Assembly (NCBI RefSeq): GCF_022398475.1
Contig: NZ_JAKEVM010000017.1
Location: forward strand, 1 to 48,153
DNA from: Pseudoalteromonas shioyasakiensis
GTDB lineage: Bacteria; Pseudomonadota; Gammaproteobacteria; Enterobacterales; Alteromonadaceae
Direction: 5' to 3'
Length of the DNA stretch: 48,153 nt
Below, piece after piece: positions 18,537 to 25,466 of the stretch (position 1 is the first letter of the stretch; the number at the start of each line of letters is the position of its first letter). The notes below the pieces were generated by a model. The model had not been told where the DNA came from, searched no databases, and saw only the letters and a program-made list of their open reading frames with translations. Made by a program: the position numbers and the translations under genes.

Positions 18537-19880
18537 TTATATTAAGCTTTCAACATTAATGTTGTGCTTTTTAATTAATTTATAAAAATCTGAGCGATTA
18601 CGTTTCGCAAGCTTTGCGGCTTCAGCAACATTACCCGCTGACATTTTCAGCATATTAATTAAATAATCTCGCTCAAATTCTTTTTTTGCATCGTTTAACG
18701 AAAGCGGCTCAGCAATACTTACATTACTATTTAATGCACTCTCTACTAACTGAGCGGCAATCACTTTACCAGGTGTAAGGGCTACTACCTGCTCTATTAC
18801 ATTTTGTAATTGACGAATATTACCCGGCCAGTCATAGCGCACCAAAGCATGCATTGCATCATTGGCAAACTGCTTTTGCTCTTGCCCCATACGTTTAGCA
18901 ATTAGACCTGCAAAATGCTGTGCTAGCAAACTTATATCTTCTCTGCGTTCACAAAGCGGAGGCAGTTTTAAGTTCACCACATTTAATCGGTAGTATAAAT
19001 CTTCACGAAACTGCTGATTGCTAATTGCCTCAGGAAGATTCTTATGAGTCGCCGACACTACCCGCACATCAATTGGGATCTCTTCTTGAAAGCCCACAGG
19101 GCGAATGGTTTTCTCTTGTAAAACCCTCAGTAGTTTTACCTGTAAATTTAGCGGCATATCACCAATTTCGTCTAGAAAAAGGGTACCACCTTGTGCTTGT
19201 TGAAACAAACCTTGATGGTCTTTGACTGCACCTGTAAATGCGCCTTTTTTATGCCCAAACAATTCAGATTCTAAAAGCTCTCCCGGCACTGCGCCGCAGT
19301 TAATTGCCACAAATGGCCCATCACTAACATGGCTGTGTTGATGTATTGCTTGTGCAAGCAGCTCTTTACCTGTGCCGCTGGCACCGGAGATCAACACATT
19401 CACTTGCGTTGGACCAAGCAATTTAACTTGCTCAAGTAAATGCAACATCGCGCCGCTACGGGTGACAATATTGGTTTGTGTTGTTGTTTCATCACCGTGT
19501 ACACCATGGATCTCGATAGCTTTAGCAAGGCTGTCGAACAGCTCATCTTTATCAACCGGTTTGGTAATAAATGCAAATATACCTTGCTTCGTCGCTTCTA
19601 CTGCATCAGGTATCGAACCATGTGCTGTCATCATAATCACCGGCATTGAAGGGTAACGACTTTGTAACTGGCGATGTAGAGCCATGCCGTCCATTTCATC
19701 CATTCTTAAATCGGTGATCACCGCATCGTAGGTTTGATTTTTTAGCGTTTGTAGTGCCTCAATGCCACTTTCAACTGTATTAACCAAATAACCTTTTGAC
19801 TCAATTCTAATTGCCAGTAACTTTAATAAACTCGCATCGTCATCTACTAATAAAACCCGTGGTTTTGTTACTTCATTCAT
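18537..19880 (-). CDS. glrR: Sigma-54-dependent response regulator GlrR (QseF)
   Basis: 447-residue NtrC-family activator. Receiver domain with D57 (AVITDLRM) and K107 (FITKPVD); AAA+ domain with Walker A GASGTGKE (166-173), the sigma-54 contact loop GAFTGA (213-218) and Walker B TLFLDEIG; Fis-type helix-turn-helix at the C terminus (SAGNVAEAAKLAKRNRSDFYKL). In enterobacteria GlrR is phosphorylated by GlrK and drives sigma-54 promoters of envelope-stress small RNAs and rpoE. The ATG follows the qseG stop almost directly, with GGAG in front. Direct targets here are unknown; the divergent EF-hand operon is a candidate. Confidence 0.93.
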   Translation of the reverse strand: MNEVTKPRVLLVDDDASLLKLLAIRIESKGYLVNTVESGIEALQTLKNQTYDAVITDLRMDEMDGMALHRQLQSRYPSMPVIMMTAHGSIPDAVEATKQGIFAFITKPVDKDELFDSLAKAIEIHGVHGDETTTQTNIVTRSGAMLHLLEQVKLLGPTQVNVLISGASGTGKELLAQAIHQHSHVSDGPFVAINCGAVPGELLESELFGHKKGAFTGAVKDHQGLFQQAQGGTLFLDEIGDMPLNLQVKLLRVLQEKTIRPVGFQEEIPIDVRVVSATHKNLPEAISNQQFREDLYYRLNVVNLKLPPLCERREDISLLAQHFAGLIAKRMGQEQKQFANDAMHALVRYDWPGNIRQLQNVIEQVVALTPGKVIAAQLVESALNSNVSIAEPLSLNDAKKEFERDYLINMLKMSAGNVAEAAKLAKRNRSDFYKLIKKHNINVESLI

Positions 19881-19882
19881 GG

Positions 19883-20410
19883 TTACTGCTCCTTGGTTTC
19901 TTCACGTAGCAGAAGTTGTTGTTCGATAGTCGCAAGCGACGATAAGGTTTTTTCCATTTCATCACTCAGTGCTTGCTTTGCTTGTTTTGCCGCTAAATTC
20001 TGTTGTAAATATTGCTTTTGCAACCAAAGATACTGCTTAATATCATCTGGCCAATAAAAAGCATGGTCGCTTTTTTCAAGCTGGTTAAGGGCTTTTTCTG
20101 GCTCTGAAGCACCGAGTAAACAAATTGATTCAAACAGACGCTTTAGCTCATTTTCGCCAACATAATTTGCTTTATCAGAACTCGATTTAAAGCCACCGCA
20201 CTTGGCAGCATGCCAAGCAATGACAGTACTTGCAGGCGGGTATAACGGCTCACTTTTCGGCCGAGGCTTGGGATTAGGTTGCCCTTGAGGCTTCACATCT
20301 GTTGTCGGCTCTACTTGCTCTGGCTCGACATGCTTTTGCGTGATCGTGCACCCTGTTATAAAAAGTGTGCCTATAACAAGCATAAAACTGGCTTTATTCG
20401 CTAAGCCCAT
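19883..20410 (-). CDS. qseG: QseG-like outer-membrane lipoprotein
   Basis: 175-residue lipoprotein: leader with lipobox ITGC (C21), then a polar Pro/Lys-rich linker (residues 30-58) and a helical C-terminal part with heptad-like Leu/Gln (LWLQKQYLQQNL, LATIEQQLLL). The position between glrK and glrR matches qseG of enterobacteria, where the protein contacts the GlrK/QseE sensor. Residue +2 is Thr, so outer-membrane sorting is expected. The ribosome site AAGGAG lies inside the last codons of glrK; one base separates the two genes. Sequence conservation with E. coli QseG is low, so the name rests mostly on context. Confidence 0.75.
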   Translation of the reverse strand: MGLANKASFMLVIGTLFITGCTITQKHVEPEQVEPTTDVKPQGQPNPKPRPKSEPLYPPASTVIAWHAAKCGGFKSSSDKANYVGENELKRLFESICLLGASEPEKALNQLEKSDHAFYWPDDIKQYLWLQKQYLQQNLAAKQAKQALSDEMEKTLSSLATIEQQLLLREETKEQ

Positions 20411-20411
20411 A

Positions 20412-21869
20412 TCAGTTAACTCCTTGGGTTAATTGAATTGGTAAAATGGCTGTAAATACACACCCTTGTGGCTCATTATCTGTAATAGAGAGCTTACCGT
20501 TTAATTGTTCAACGGTTTCTTTAACGATAGTTAAACCGAGCCCGCTGCCCATTTCAGTATGTTGTTTTGCATTCTTGCCTTGGTAAAAAGCCCCAAACAC
20601 GGCGGCTTTTTCAGTGTCGTCTATTCCTACTCCTAAGTCGCTAACACTCAAAATTAACTGTCCCTGCTTTAAGCTTGCTTTTATTGTCACTGACTCATGT
20701 TCCGGCGAAAACTTTAGCGCATTTGAGGTGAGTTGAATAAGCACCATTTCAAGTAGCTCAATTGAGATAAACAAGGTTTTATTTGGTAACTCGTTAACCC
20801 ACACAATGGATAAGTCACGCGCTGATAATCGGTGCTCAAAATGACGCTCAATTTTATTCATCATCACGTTAAAATTAAGCTCGCTTAGGCTTTGCTTACT
20901 CGTTCGAATCGCGTTGTAACTCAATAAGCTTTCAATCATGGCTCTGAGTCGCACCATACTTTGTGTTATTAACTCAAGGACAGCTTGTTGCTCACTATTG
21001 ATTGGACCAACAATTTCATCTGCAAGTAAATCTGTGCCTTCAACCATCGAAGCTAGGGGGGTTTTTAACTCATGTGTCACATGGCGTAAAAACGTATCTT
21101 TTTGCTGCTCAAGCATATGTAACTGTGCTTGAACCCATTCTAGTTTATTACCTAATTCAACTAACTCTGACGAGCCACGAACTTGAATTTTTTGCTGCCA
21201 ATGGCCTTGTCCAAGTTTATCAATCACATGTGTGAGTTCCCTAAGCCGTCCGCTGATCCGCCAAAGAAACCCGCCCCCGACCAATAACGTCAGTGGAATT
21301 AACGCAACTAACCAATTAATAAATGAAGCTTGAAGTGCTTTTAATTGCTGCTGATTTTTTGTGATGCGTAATTCATTTTGTTCTTTGAGCCAATTTGTTT
21401 GCTCACTGATAAGCTTACTAGCGGGTGCAAACAGCTCACCATCTTGCTTTTGTTCTATTAATAAATGTTGATGCGCAAACTGTAATACCTCAGCCAATTG
21501 CCGCCACTGCGAGACATAATCAGCGGTTGGACTTAAAAATATAAGTTCATCGACACTTTGCAGTGACGATTGCCACTTATTGGCAATCAAGCTATCGAGG
21601 GACTCACTTTTAAGCACCCAATTTTGTCGAGTTGCCCTTTCTAGGCTATTTAAGTCTTGTTTTAGGTTATTAAATGCTTTGGTAATTTCGTAATTATCAC
21701 CAACAATTTCTTGAGTCACCGCAAGCTGCTTATTGAGCGCATTTAAAAATAAAATCACCACCAATGATAACGGCAGTAAAGACAGCAAAATGCTACAGAC
21801 GAACTGACCAATAAGACTAGGTCGCCAATTGAGTAACTGTTTTATTTTTATCGCTACTTTATTTTGCAT
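20412..21869 (-). CDS. glrK: Sensor histidine kinase GlrK (QseE)
   Basis: 485-residue membrane kinase, first gene of the operon. Transmembrane segments at about 19-43 and 183-204 flank a 140-residue mostly helical periplasmic domain. Inside follow HAMP (about 205-257), HisKA with H266 (RHVTHELKTPLASM) and HATPase (TSNALKFSPE, SDLGVGID, GSGLGLTIVKE). An ATG five codons upstream lacks a ribosome site, whereas GAGAG stands five bases before the ATG at 21869, so I use the latter. It should phosphorylate GlrR. Confidence 0.92.
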   Translation of the reverse strand: MQNKVAIKIKQLLNWRPSLIGQFVCSILLSLLPLSLVVILFLNALNKQLAVTQEIVGDNYEITKAFNNLKQDLNSLERATRQNWVLKSESLDSLIANKWQSSLQSVDELIFLSPTADYVSQWRQLAEVLQFAHQHLLIEQKQDGELFAPASKLISEQTNWLKEQNELRITKNQQQLKALQASFINWLVALIPLTLLVGGGFLWRISGRLRELTHVIDKLGQGHWQQKIQVRGSSELVELGNKLEWVQAQLHMLEQQKDTFLRHVTHELKTPLASMVEGTDLLADEIVGPINSEQQAVLELITQSMVRLRAMIESLLSYNAIRTSKQSLSELNFNVMMNKIERHFEHRLSARDLSIVWVNELPNKTLFISIELLEMVLIQLTSNALKFSPEHESVTIKASLKQGQLILSVSDLGVGIDDTEKAAVFGAFYQGKNAKQHTEMGSGLGLTIVKETVEQLNGKLSITDNEPQGCVFTAILPIQLTQGVN

Positions 21870-21976
21870 ATTCACTCTCAACATAATTTCAGATGCTGAT
21901 TATTAGTGAACAAACTTAGACACTCGCTGAATCCGACCTTAAAAAGTGCTGATTTTTACCCAAAAACCGATACAAA

Positions 21977-21992
21977 GTTGCTATTTGGCAAC
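21977..21992. promoter_or_regulatory. Dyad GTTGC-N6-GCAAC between glrK and the EF-hand genes
   Basis: Perfect 5-bp arms six bases apart, about 110 bases upstream of glrK and 190 upstream of the EF-hand operon. It could be an operator for either side. It does not match the TGTC/GACA dyad known for enterobacterial GlrR. Confidence 0.25.
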
Positions 21993-22130
21993 ATGCTAAC
22001 TAATTGAAATAATAAGGATAAACTTTTAACACCTGAAAATCGTTGCAAAAAAGACACAACACCCTGTAACTATTTCGCATTCAAAACCACACAAAAACTA
22101 TAAACCATTGATAATTAAAACCTTTTAACA

Positions 22131-22146
22131 TTGGCACTAATTTTGA
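22131..22146 (+). promoter_or_regulatory. Sigma-54-like promoter for the EF-hand operon
   Basis: TTGGCAC, five bases, TTGA. This equals the sigma-54 consensus (TGGCAC-N5-TTGC) except for A in place of the final C, with correct GG-N10-G spacing. It would start transcripts near 22157, about 25 bases before the first EF-hand ATG. The sigma-54 activator GlrR is encoded by the divergent operon. Confidence 0.45.
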
Positions 22147-22161
22147 TTAGTACTAATCAAA
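22142..22161. promoter_or_regulatory. Perfect 20-bp palindrome over the EF-hand promoter
   Basis: TTTGATTAGT followed directly by its reverse complement ACTAATCAAA. It overlaps the -12 element and the predicted start point of the sigma-54-like promoter, the typical place for a repressor operator. Flanking ACTAAT/ATTAGT copies extend the symmetry imperfectly. Confidence 0.55.
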
Positions 22162-22181
22162 TTAGTTATTTAGGACACAAA

Positions 22182-22409
22182 ATGAAAGTAACGGCCCAGG
22201 TAGCCACCCTGCTTATAAGTCTCATCTCGCTAAGTAGTTATGCACTAGATTTGCAAACAACGTTTAACGAGCTTGATAAAGACAGTAATGGTTTTTTGAA
22301 TGAAGCAGAAGCATCTGAAGATGCATTATTACATGGCAACTTTACGCAAATTGATAGTAACCAAGATGGCCAAATTTCATTTTCTGAGTTTCAGTCGTTT
22401 ATTCAATAG
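22182..22409 (+). CDS. Exported EF-hand miniprotein 1
   Basis: 75 residues: signal peptide (about 1-21, SSYA-L) followed by two EF-hands. Both loops are canonical: DKDSNGFLNEAE and DSNQDGQISFSE, with acidic or amide ligands at positions 1, 3, 5 and 12 and Gly at 6, so Ca2+ binding is expected in the periplasm or outside. The start chosen is the ATG with AGGA in front; an upstream in-frame TTG lies inside the promoter element. First of four tandem paralogues. No enzymatic domain. Confidence 0.85.
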   Translation: MKVTAQVATLLISLISLSSYALDLQTTFNELDKDSNGFLNEAEASEDALLHGNFTQIDSNQDGQISFSEFQSFIQ

Positions 22410-22418
22410 GAGATTGTA

Positions 22419-22646
22419 ATGAAACAACTTTTAGCTGCATTCTCGCTGATGTTTTTAGTTATCAGCGCCACTGTTTTAGCATCACAAATGGATGTTCGAT
22501 TTGCTAAATTTGATACAAACGCCGACGGCGAGATTTCATTAACTGAAGCAACTAAACACGATAACTTACTTAAGCAATTTGCTGATCTGGATGAAAACGG
22601 CGATCAGGTTTTGTCTGAACAAGAGTTTGAAAAATTCAAACCTTAA
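22419..22646 (+). CDS. Exported EF-hand miniprotein 2
   Basis: 75 residues: signal peptide (about 1-21, VLA-S) and two EF-hands. Loop 1, DTNADGEISLTE, is canonical. Loop 2, DENGDQVLSEQE, has Gln in place of the near-invariant Gly at position 6, which normally allows the loop to turn, so affinity may be altered. AGGAG precedes the ATG, nine bases after the first gene. Followed by a 76-bp palindromic element. Confidence 0.85.
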   Translation: MKQLLAAFSLMFLVISATVLASQMDVRFAKFDTNADGEISLTEATKHDNLLKQFADLDENGDQVLSEQEFEKFKP

Positions 22647-22652
22647 CGGCTT

Positions 22653-22728
22653 AAAGTGCTTGCCATAATCCCAGAGGGAATGTGTAAACGGATTTAAATT
22701 TTGGGAGTTAAATTATGGCAAGCACTTT
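22653..22728. repeat. 76-bp palindromic element between EF-hand genes 2 and 3
   Basis: Perfect 17-bp terminal inverted repeats (AAAGTGCTTGCCATAAT and its complement) enclose a 42-base centre that carries an additional CCCA/TGGG pairing. It begins seven bases after the stop of gene 2 and ends 21 bases before gene 3. The long perfect arms exceed an ordinary terminator and resemble a REP-like or miniature mobile element. Alternatively it acts as a processing or attenuation stem between the two gene pairs; TTTTATTT follows the right arm. Confidence 0.7.
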
Positions 22729-22749
22729 TATTTATAAAGGAGAGTAATT

Positions 22750-22983
22750 ATGAGAATTTTCTGGCTTGCTTCATGCACCTTAATTACTATAAGCTTCAAT
22801 AGCTTAGCATTGGATGTAAAACAACGATTTGATCACCTCGATAAAGATAAAAATGGTTTTTTATCTGTGCAGGAACTGTCATCACAACCGCACTTGCAAA
22901 AACGCATAGCGCAGTGGGATACAGATAAAGATCAACAAATCTCGCTCCTTGAATTTAAACACTATTTAACAAACAAGAGTTAA
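22750..22983 (+). CDS. Exported EF-hand miniprotein 3
   Basis: 77 residues: signal peptide (about 1-21, SLA-L) and two EF-hands. Loop 1, DKDKNGFLSVQE, is canonical and nearly the same as loop 1 of miniprotein 1. Loop 2, DTDKDQQISLLE, has Gln at position 6. AAGGAG precedes the ATG. It lies downstream of the palindromic element and four bases before the fourth copy. Confidence 0.85.
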   Translation: MRIFWLASCTLITISFNSLALDVKQRFDHLDKDKNGFLSVQELSSQPHLQKRIAQWDTDKDQQISLLEFKHYLTNKS

Positions 22984-22987
22984 AATA

Positions 22988-23221
22988 ATGTCAAAATTAA
23001 CCTTTGCCAGCCTAATTTTATGTGGTGTATTTAGCACAATAAGTTTTGCTGCAGATAGTATTGGTGAAAAATTTAAACAACTTGATCGTAATGACGATGG
23101 CTACCTGACTCGTTCAGAGTCAGCGAGAGATCCTGCTCTGTGGTCACGTTTCAAAAACTACGACAGCGATAAAGATAATAAATTATCGCTCAGTGAATTT
23201 AAGGTCTACGCAAGCAAATAA
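22988..23221 (+). CDS. Exported EF-hand miniprotein 4
   Basis: 77 residues: signal peptide (about 1-21, SFA-A) and two EF-hands. Loop 1, DRNDDGYLTRSE, is canonical; loop 2, DSDKDNKLSLSE, has Asn at position 6. It starts four bases after gene 3, so the two are co-translated. Last member of the cluster; a strong hairpin follows at 23252-23273. Confidence 0.85.
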   Translation: MSKLTFASLILCGVFSTISFAADSIGEKFKQLDRNDDGYLTRSESARDPALWSRFKNYDSDKDNKLSLSEFKVYASK

Positions 23222-23251
23222 AGAGTTACAGTTAATTATTTACCTGCTGCT

Positions 23252-23273
23252 GAGTTGCAGTTTACTGCAACTC
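23252..23273 (+). terminator. Hairpin after the EF-hand cluster
   Basis: Perfect 9-bp stem GAGTTGCAG / CTGCAACTC with loop TTTA, 30 bases after the last EF-hand stop. No T-run follows directly (TGATACTGTTTTC), so it is a weak terminator or an mRNA-stabilising stem. Confidence 0.5.
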
Positions 23274-23314
23274 TGATACTGTTTTCGTAAATCAATAAAA
23301 ACTATTAGAAGATT

Positions 23315-24955
23315 ATGAAACTCATCATCAGCTTACTAGCAACAGCTTCACTTAGCTGCTTTGCCAACACCACTGTTATTTACAATGTAAATGGCTACAC
23401 GCCTACCTACAAAGGTGAAACCCAACACTTTTCTGCACTGGTTTTTAAAGACGGTAAAGTCGTAAAAACAGGCAATGACTCAATTAAAAACAGCTTCCCT
23501 GACGCCACCTCAATTGATGGTGAGCAAGCCACGTTGTTACCTGGTTTAGTCGATGCTCATGGCCATGTAATTGGTTTAGGGAATAACCTCTCACAACTTG
23601 ATGTCAGGAATACGCTCTCGGCAGATGAGGTTGGCAAAATGCTGGCTGAGTTTGCCAAAGATAAGCAAGGTTGGATCATTGGTCGCGGTTGGAACCAAGA
23701 GCAGTGGCCTGGCGGTGAATTTCCAACTGCCGCTGATTTAGACAAGTATGTAAAAGACAAACCTGTGGTGCTTTCTCGCGTTGATGGTCATGCAGTATGG
23801 GTTAACTCAAAAGCCATGGAACTTGCAGGTATTGATAAACAAACTCCCTCTCCTGCCGGCGGTGAAATTTTAAAGCTAGATTCTGGGTTACCTTCAGGGG
23901 TATTCATCGATAAAGCTGAAACACTTATTACCCAGCATGTACCAAAAGCAAGTCATGCCAGCATAAATACAGCATTAGATAATGCTGGTGAACACTTGCT
24001 GAGTTTGGGTATTACATCAACCCATGATGCTGGTATCGATTATGATACATGGCAAGTGTACAAGCAGCGCTCTGAGCAAAATACCCTTCCGGTTAGAATC
24101 GTTGCCATGCTAAGTGCAGCCGATCCTCAGCTAGAAACCATGCTCAAAGCAGGCAAATATAAAGACATGAATGACATGCTGTCGATTCGAAGTGTCAAAG
24201 TGTATGCGGATGGTGCTTTAGGAAGTCGAGGCGCAGCCCTTATCGAGGAATACGCAGATCGTAAAAATCACCACGGCTTAATGCTTGAAACCCAAGAAAA
24301 ACTTGAGCAACTATTCAACTTAAGCTTTGCTCATGGTTTTAGTGCGAACACCCATGCCATTGGTGATAAAGCCAATCATGTTGTGCTCGATGCTTATGAA
24401 AATGTGTTTAAAAAAACCGGTGGGATTTTACTGCGTAACCGAATTGAACATGCACAAGTTGTTACTCCTGAAGATATCCCTCGTTTTAAAACGTTAAAAA
24501 TTATTCCATCAATGCAGCCTGTTCATGCAACCTCTGATATGCATATGGCAGAGCAGCGCCTAACTGAAAAACAACTTGAAGGGGCGTATGCTTGGAAAAC
24601 CTTTTTAGCGCAAGGCTCAATAATTGCAGCAGGTTCTGACTTTCCTGTAGAGCTTGCTGATCCGTTTGATGGATTATATTCAGCCATTACACGAATGGAT
24701 CATAATCAATTACCTGAAGGCGGCTGGCGACCACAAGAGCAGCTATCGCGTGATGAAGCTTTGCGTGCATTTACTTTAGGTGGTGCTTATGCTGCACATC
24801 AAGAGTTTAAAGTAGGTAGTTTAGAGCAAGGAAAGTGGGCTGACTTTATTTTGATTGATAAAGACTATTACAAAGCCCCTGTTTCTCAGATCCACGATAT
24901 AAACGTGACACAAACTTGGATTGCGGGCGAGCTGAAGTATAAAAAAGAGAAATAA
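23315..24955 (+). CDS. Exported amidohydrolase (YtcJ-like, amidohydrolase family 3)
   Basis: 546-residue metal-dependent hydrolase with an N-terminal signal (about 1-17, SCFA-N; a lipoprotein reading at C15 is less likely because the -3 residue is Ser). Metal-site motifs: H82-G-H84 in LVDAHGHV, the KVYADGALGSRGA strand, THAIGD, EHAQVV and AGSDFPVE, all typical of the YtcJ/AepA group. Substrates of this group are varied amides or cyclic amides, so the actual one is unknown. It follows the EF-hand cluster by 93 bases, with a hairpin between them, and may or may not share its transcript. Confidence 0.9.
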   Translation: MKLIISLLATASLSCFANTTVIYNVNGYTPTYKGETQHFSALVFKDGKVVKTGNDSIKNSFPDATSIDGEQATLLPGLVDAHGHVIGLGNNLSQLDVRNTLSADEVGKMLAEFAKDKQGWIIGRGWNQEQWPGGEFPTAADLDKYVKDKPVVLSRVDGHAVWVNSKAMELAGIDKQTPSPAGGEILKLDSGLPSGVFIDKAETLITQHVPKASHASINTALDNAGEHLLSLGITSTHDAGIDYDTWQVYKQRSEQNTLPVRIVAMLSAADPQLETMLKAGKYKDMNDMLSIRSVKVYADGALGSRGAALIEEYADRKNHHGLMLETQEKLEQLFNLSFAHGFSANTHAIGDKANHVVLDAYENVFKKTGGILLRNRIEHAQVVTPEDIPRFKTLKIIPSMQPVHATSDMHMAEQRLTEKQLEGAYAWKTFLAQGSIIAAGSDFPVELADPFDGLYSAITRMDHNQLPEGGWRPQEQLSRDEALRAFTLGGAYAAHQEFKVGSLEQGKWADFILIDKDYYKAPVSQIHDINVTQTWIAGELKYKKEK

Positions 24956-24967
24956 TATTACTTAGTG

Positions 24968-25198
24968 TTACTCGGCGTCAGCTTTTTGCTGACGCTTTAA
25001 TTTAATGATGTGGTAAATATTCACAAACGCCAGTAAGCCATTGGTAAAGGCTACCGGAACGGCACCAATTGCCAGCCCGTAGAAGGTAAATGCAATACAC
25101 CCTGCTAGGTTGAGCCAGCGTAGTTTTACTACATCGCTCATTGTCAAAGAAGCAACCAACAGTGCTGACGCTAAATAGCCTAAATATTCCCAACTCAA
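24968..25198 (-). CDS. YgjV-like small inner-membrane protein
   Basis: 76 residues with about three hydrophobic segments (YLGYLASALLVASLTM, LAGCIAFTFYGLAIG, NGLLAFVNIYHII). The order and text (VKLRWLNLAG, FTFYGLAIGAVPVA) fit the YgjV-type family of unknown role. I place the start at TTG 25198: AGGAGAG stands five bases upstream and the protein then begins at the conserved SWEYLGYLAS. A longer frame from ATG 25240 would translate the ribosome site itself and adds only polar residues. The last codons contain the terminator of the convergent amidohydrolase gene. Confidence 0.75.
   Translation of the reverse strand: MSWEYLGYLASALLVASLTMSDVVKLRWLNLAGCIAFTFYGLAIGAVPVAFTNGLLAFVNIYHIIKLKRQQKADAE
24975..25003 (+). 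terminator. Terminator of the amidohydrolase gene inside ygjV-like coding sequence
   Basis: Perfect 8-bp stem GCGTCAGC / GCTGACGC, loop TTTTT, then TTTAATTTAA on the plus strand. It starts 20 bases after the amidohydrolase stop but lies in the 3' coding end of the opposing gene, where it encodes part of the QQKADAE tail. Confidence 0.75.
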
Positions 25199-25405
25199 TT
25201 GTTCTCTCCTAGGCTTTAGGTTAGCATTGGAGCTTGTCATTTTTTTTGACGCACTCTGTGCTAGTTTGACAATAAAATAAAAAAGCTAACTTACTAAAAA
25301 CCTTGTAAAGCTTAAGAGTAATCTTAGCTTTAAAATCATTACACGGGAAATGAAGGTATCAGTAACGTGAAACACCTTACTAGCAAGTTAGCGTAAATTC
25401 TTAGA

Positions 25406-25430
25406 ATCTTAATGCTAACGTCATTAAGAT
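25406..25430. promoter_or_regulatory. Dyad upstream of the Crp/Fnr-type gene
   Basis: ATCTTAATG, seven bases, CATTAAGAT: perfect 9-bp arms, 37 bases before the start codon. Could be an autoregulatory operator or an RNA stem in the leader. It matches neither the CRP (TGTGA-N6-TCACA) nor the FNR (TTGAT-N4-ATCAA) site. Confidence 0.45.
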
Positions 25431-25440
25431 GTAATAAATA

Positions 25441-25452
25441 GGACAATTGTCC
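25441..25452. promoter_or_regulatory. 12-bp palindrome GGACAATTGTCC before the Crp/Fnr-type gene
   Basis: Perfect palindrome 14 bases upstream of the ATG, close to the ribosome-binding region, directly after the larger dyad at 25406-25430. Binding here would block either transcription or translation. Inference only. Confidence 0.3.
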
Positions 25453-25466
25453 GAAGAGCGGCGTTA

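Noticed and set aside
22653..22728. Considered as an integron attC site because it contains GTTAAAT and is palindromic
   Set aside because: No partner core RYYYAAC at the other end, arms are perfect rather than bulged, and there is no integrase or cassette structure.
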